DNA of 35,985 nucleotides. Source: an uncultured Bacteroidales bacterium. GTDB lineage: Bacteria > Bacteroidota > Bacteroidia > Bacteroidales > Marinilabiliaceae. Below, one piece after another: positions 34,220-35,985 of this stretch. Numbering within the stretch: the first letter of the stretch is position 1; every line of letters begins with the position of its first letter. Made by a program: the position numbers and the translations under genes. Location: assembly GCA_934717675.1 (NCBI GenBank), contig CAKUYZ010000011.1:1-35985 (forward strand), given 5' to 3'. The notes below the pieces were generated by a model that did no database searches, had not been told where the DNA came from, and was given only the letters and a program-made list of their open reading frames with translations.

Positions 34220-35985
34220 CCTTTCCACCAATATAGAGACTGGAGTATCGGGCTGCGCTAAATACATAGTCACACCCAACGTTCTGAGGGCGACCGGCAA
34301 TATTGTAAGGCACTTTCAGTCCGGGATTCACTCATTCTGCGTCATCGGCACCTACGGCACAGGCAAGTCGAGTTTCCTGCTCACCCTGGAGCAAGACATG
34401 CTAAAAATGGGTAATGAAGCCTTGCTGTTGCGCAACCCTTCCGCATTGGCAGATGTGTCCGGCTTCACCATTCTCAACATTGTTGGCGAATACGCGAGTT
34501 TGGAGACGCAACTAGACACAAGGCTGGCTAAAAAAACGGATGGGGACTCCGCCATAGGCAAGCTCAACAATTTCTACCAAAAACTCAAGCGGCAGAACAA
34601 AATGCTCGTCATTGCAATTGATGAGTTTGGCAAAGTGCTTGAGCATGCAGTAAAGAACAACCCTGAAAAAGAGCTGTACTTTTTGCAACAACTTGCCGAA
34701 TATGCCAATGCCCCGCAGCGAAACATCCTCCTGATAACCTCGCTCCACCAAAACTTTGGAGCGTACGCCTCACGCCTCAGTCAAACCCAGAAAAATGAGT
34801 GGGTGAAAGTGAAAGGCAGGTTTCAGGAAATTGTATTTGCCGAGCCTGTGGAGCAACTGCTATATATGGCAGCAGAGACTCTCCCAGACAAAGAAGCCAC
34901 AAGTGACGGGCGAGTGGACGCATTATGCAAAATGGCAAAAGACGCCCACATTGCAGAAATGCAAATGGACGAGCATACATTGCGACGCCTGTGGCCGTTA
35001 GACGCATTGGCGGCAATTGTTCTAACAAAGGCGATCCAAAGATACGGTCAAAACGAGCGATCGCTATTTTCTTTTCTCAACTCGCATGGAGAAAGCTCAA
35101 TAAACAAATTTGCAGGCTCTCCAGACCAGACATACAACCTGTCTCTCGTCTACGACTACGTCGTTGAAAATTTCTACTCCAGCCTTCAAGAGGCTAACCT
35201 TGACTCAATGTCTTGGAGGGCCATCATTATGGCCATTGACCGCGTTGAGGCCGAACCTTGGGGTGGAGACAATATGATGGCGGCAGCAGTAAGGACTGTG
35301 AAAGCCATAGGGATGCTCAACATCTTCGGAGGAGCGGCATTTTCCATGCCTCAAGCTGTTTTTGCGGAATATATGCGCTTGGCAATGGGCATTCGGGATG
35401 CCGATGACGTGTTGAAAGAGCTACTACGCTTGAAAATAATACGCTTTGCAGAATATAAGAAGCACCTGATTCTATACGAGGGATCAGACATTGACATAGA
35501 GGCCGAGATCGCAAAGGCGCACGCCGTTGTGCCACAACCGACGAACCTGGCAGACGGCTTGCGCAAGTATATGAGCGACTACACGGTACCAGCCAAAGAG
35601 TGCAGCTACAACAAAGGGACTCCTCGAAATTTCTGTTACTCATTGTGCAATGAGCCACAAGATATAGCACCGACTGACGAAGTAGACGGCTACGTGGAAC
35701 TCATATTCTCAACAGACGAAGACATTGTGCGCAAAGTAAAAGAGTTCAGCGGATCATGTTCGCACGCCATAGTCTTTGCTGTTTTCAATGAAGCGGGAGA
35801 CATCCGAACGCACCTCCACAACATCAGCATCTACGACCACATAGAGCGTACCGTATTGATTGACAAGTCTGACAAAGTAGCGCTTGGCGAAATTGCGGAA
35901 CTAAAGACCTACGAGGAGAGCCTGCTGCGCCAAAATTTGACAGAAGGACTTTTCTCGCACGGAGACAGCGTCACATGGCTATACC
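34206..35985 (+). CDS. P-loop ATPase, 3' end beyond the window
   Basis: An open frame of 593 complete codons, beginning with ATG at 34206 inside the end of the DUF4007 gene and still open at the last base. The N-terminal region is an AAA/STAND-like ATPase: Walker A GTYGTGKSS at residues 48-56 with Lys54, Walker B MLVIAIDEF with Asp139 and Glu140, and a sensor-like ILLITSLHQNF near 175-185. A QLLYMAAETLPD region follows, then mainly helical sequence to the window end, including LFSFLNSHGES and WRAIIMAIDRVEAEPWGG. No nuclease or methylase motif is seen in the visible part. The overlap with DUF4007 implies translational coupling and a shared complex or pathway. The family is not identified by name. 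Confidence 0.85.
   Translation, partial: MRNFSLSTNIETGVSGCAKYIVTPNVLRATGNIVRHFQSGIHSFCVIGTYGTGKSSFLLTLEQDMLKMGNEALLLRNPSALADVSGFTILNIVGEYASLETQLDTRLAKKTDGDSAIGKLNNFYQKLKRQNKMLVIAIDEFGKVLEHAVKNNPEKELYFLQQLAEYANAPQRNILLITSLHQNFGAYASRLSQTQKNEWVKVKGRFQEIVFAEPVEQLLYMAAETLPDKEATSDGRVDALCKMAKDAHIAEMQMDEHTLRRLWPLDALAAIVLTKAIQRYGQNERSLFSFLNSHGESSINKFAGSPDQTYNLSLVYDYVVENFYSSLQEANLDSMSWRAIIMAIDRVEAEPWGGDNMMAAAVRTVKAIGMLNIFGGAAFSMPQAVFAEYMRLAMGIRDADDVLKELLRLKIIRFAEYKKHLILYEGSDIDIEAEIAKAHAVVPQPTNLADGLRKYMSDYTVPAKECSYNKGTPRNFCYSLCNEPQDIAPTDEVDGYVELIFSTDEDIVRKVKEFSGSCSHAIVFAVFNEAGDIRTHLHNISIYDHIERTVLIDKSDKVALGEIAELKTYEESLLRQNLTEGLFSHGDSVTWLY

Overview
The window looks like the chromosome of a member of the Bacteroidales (Prevotella/Bacteroides-like). 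The reasons are an aspartate-ammonia ligase AsnA, a glycine-lipid acyltransferase pair of the GlsB/GlsA type, a DAHP synthase with a C-terminal chorismate mutase, several -7 elements close to TAnnTTTG, little sign of Shine-Dalgarno spacing, and an anaerobic pair of pyruvate:ferredoxin oxidoreductase and flavodiiron protein. Most of the DNA is G+C rich. The last 2.7 kb is visibly richer in A+T. No insertion sequence, CRISPR array, rRNA or phage module is seen.

Layout. 1-6.6 kb: a metallo-beta-lactamase-fold hydrolase on the minus strand, then a tripartite RND efflux operon (lipoprotein adaptor, inner-membrane pump, TolC-like channel). 6.6-9.4 kb: an AraC-type regulator divergent from the flavodiiron gene fprA, then tRNA-Thr(CGT) with its own terminator. 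9.4-14.2 kb (minus strand): nifJ and an AAA_14/DUF4143-type ATPase. 14.5-20.3 kb: glsB, a TPR histidine kinase, xseB and an NlpC/P60 lipoprotein on the plus strand; xseA on the minus strand, meeting the lipoprotein gene tail to tail; then glsA. 20.3-21.9 kb (minus strand): asnA followed by a small SLOG/DprA-like protein. 22.1-28.8 kb: patatin-like lipase, AddA-like helicase-nuclease, HSL-type esterase and an NfeD-type membrane protease, all plus strand and closely spaced.

28.9-33.2 kb is an aromatic amino acid operon: prephenate dehydratase, class I/II aminotransferase, DAHP synthase-chorismate mutase and prephenate dehydrogenase, closed by a strong terminator. Upstream of it is an unlisted 26-codon leader ORF in which 10 of 12 consecutive residues are Phe or Tyr. 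A terminator hairpin follows it, and an 8-base segment in the leader can pair with the hairpin's 5' arm. This is a complete ribosome-mediated attenuator that appears to sense both Phe and Tyr, the two products of the operon. It is the best regulatory find in the window.

33.3 kb to the end: a DUF4007-family gene overlaps by 14 bases a P-loop ATPase gene that runs off the window edge. The pair sits just after the operon terminator and differs in base composition from the rest. From what I recall of DUF4007 gene neighbourhoods (DndC/PAPS-reductase-like sulfur modification genes in defence islands), this may be the start of an accessory defence locus whose remainder lies outside the window.
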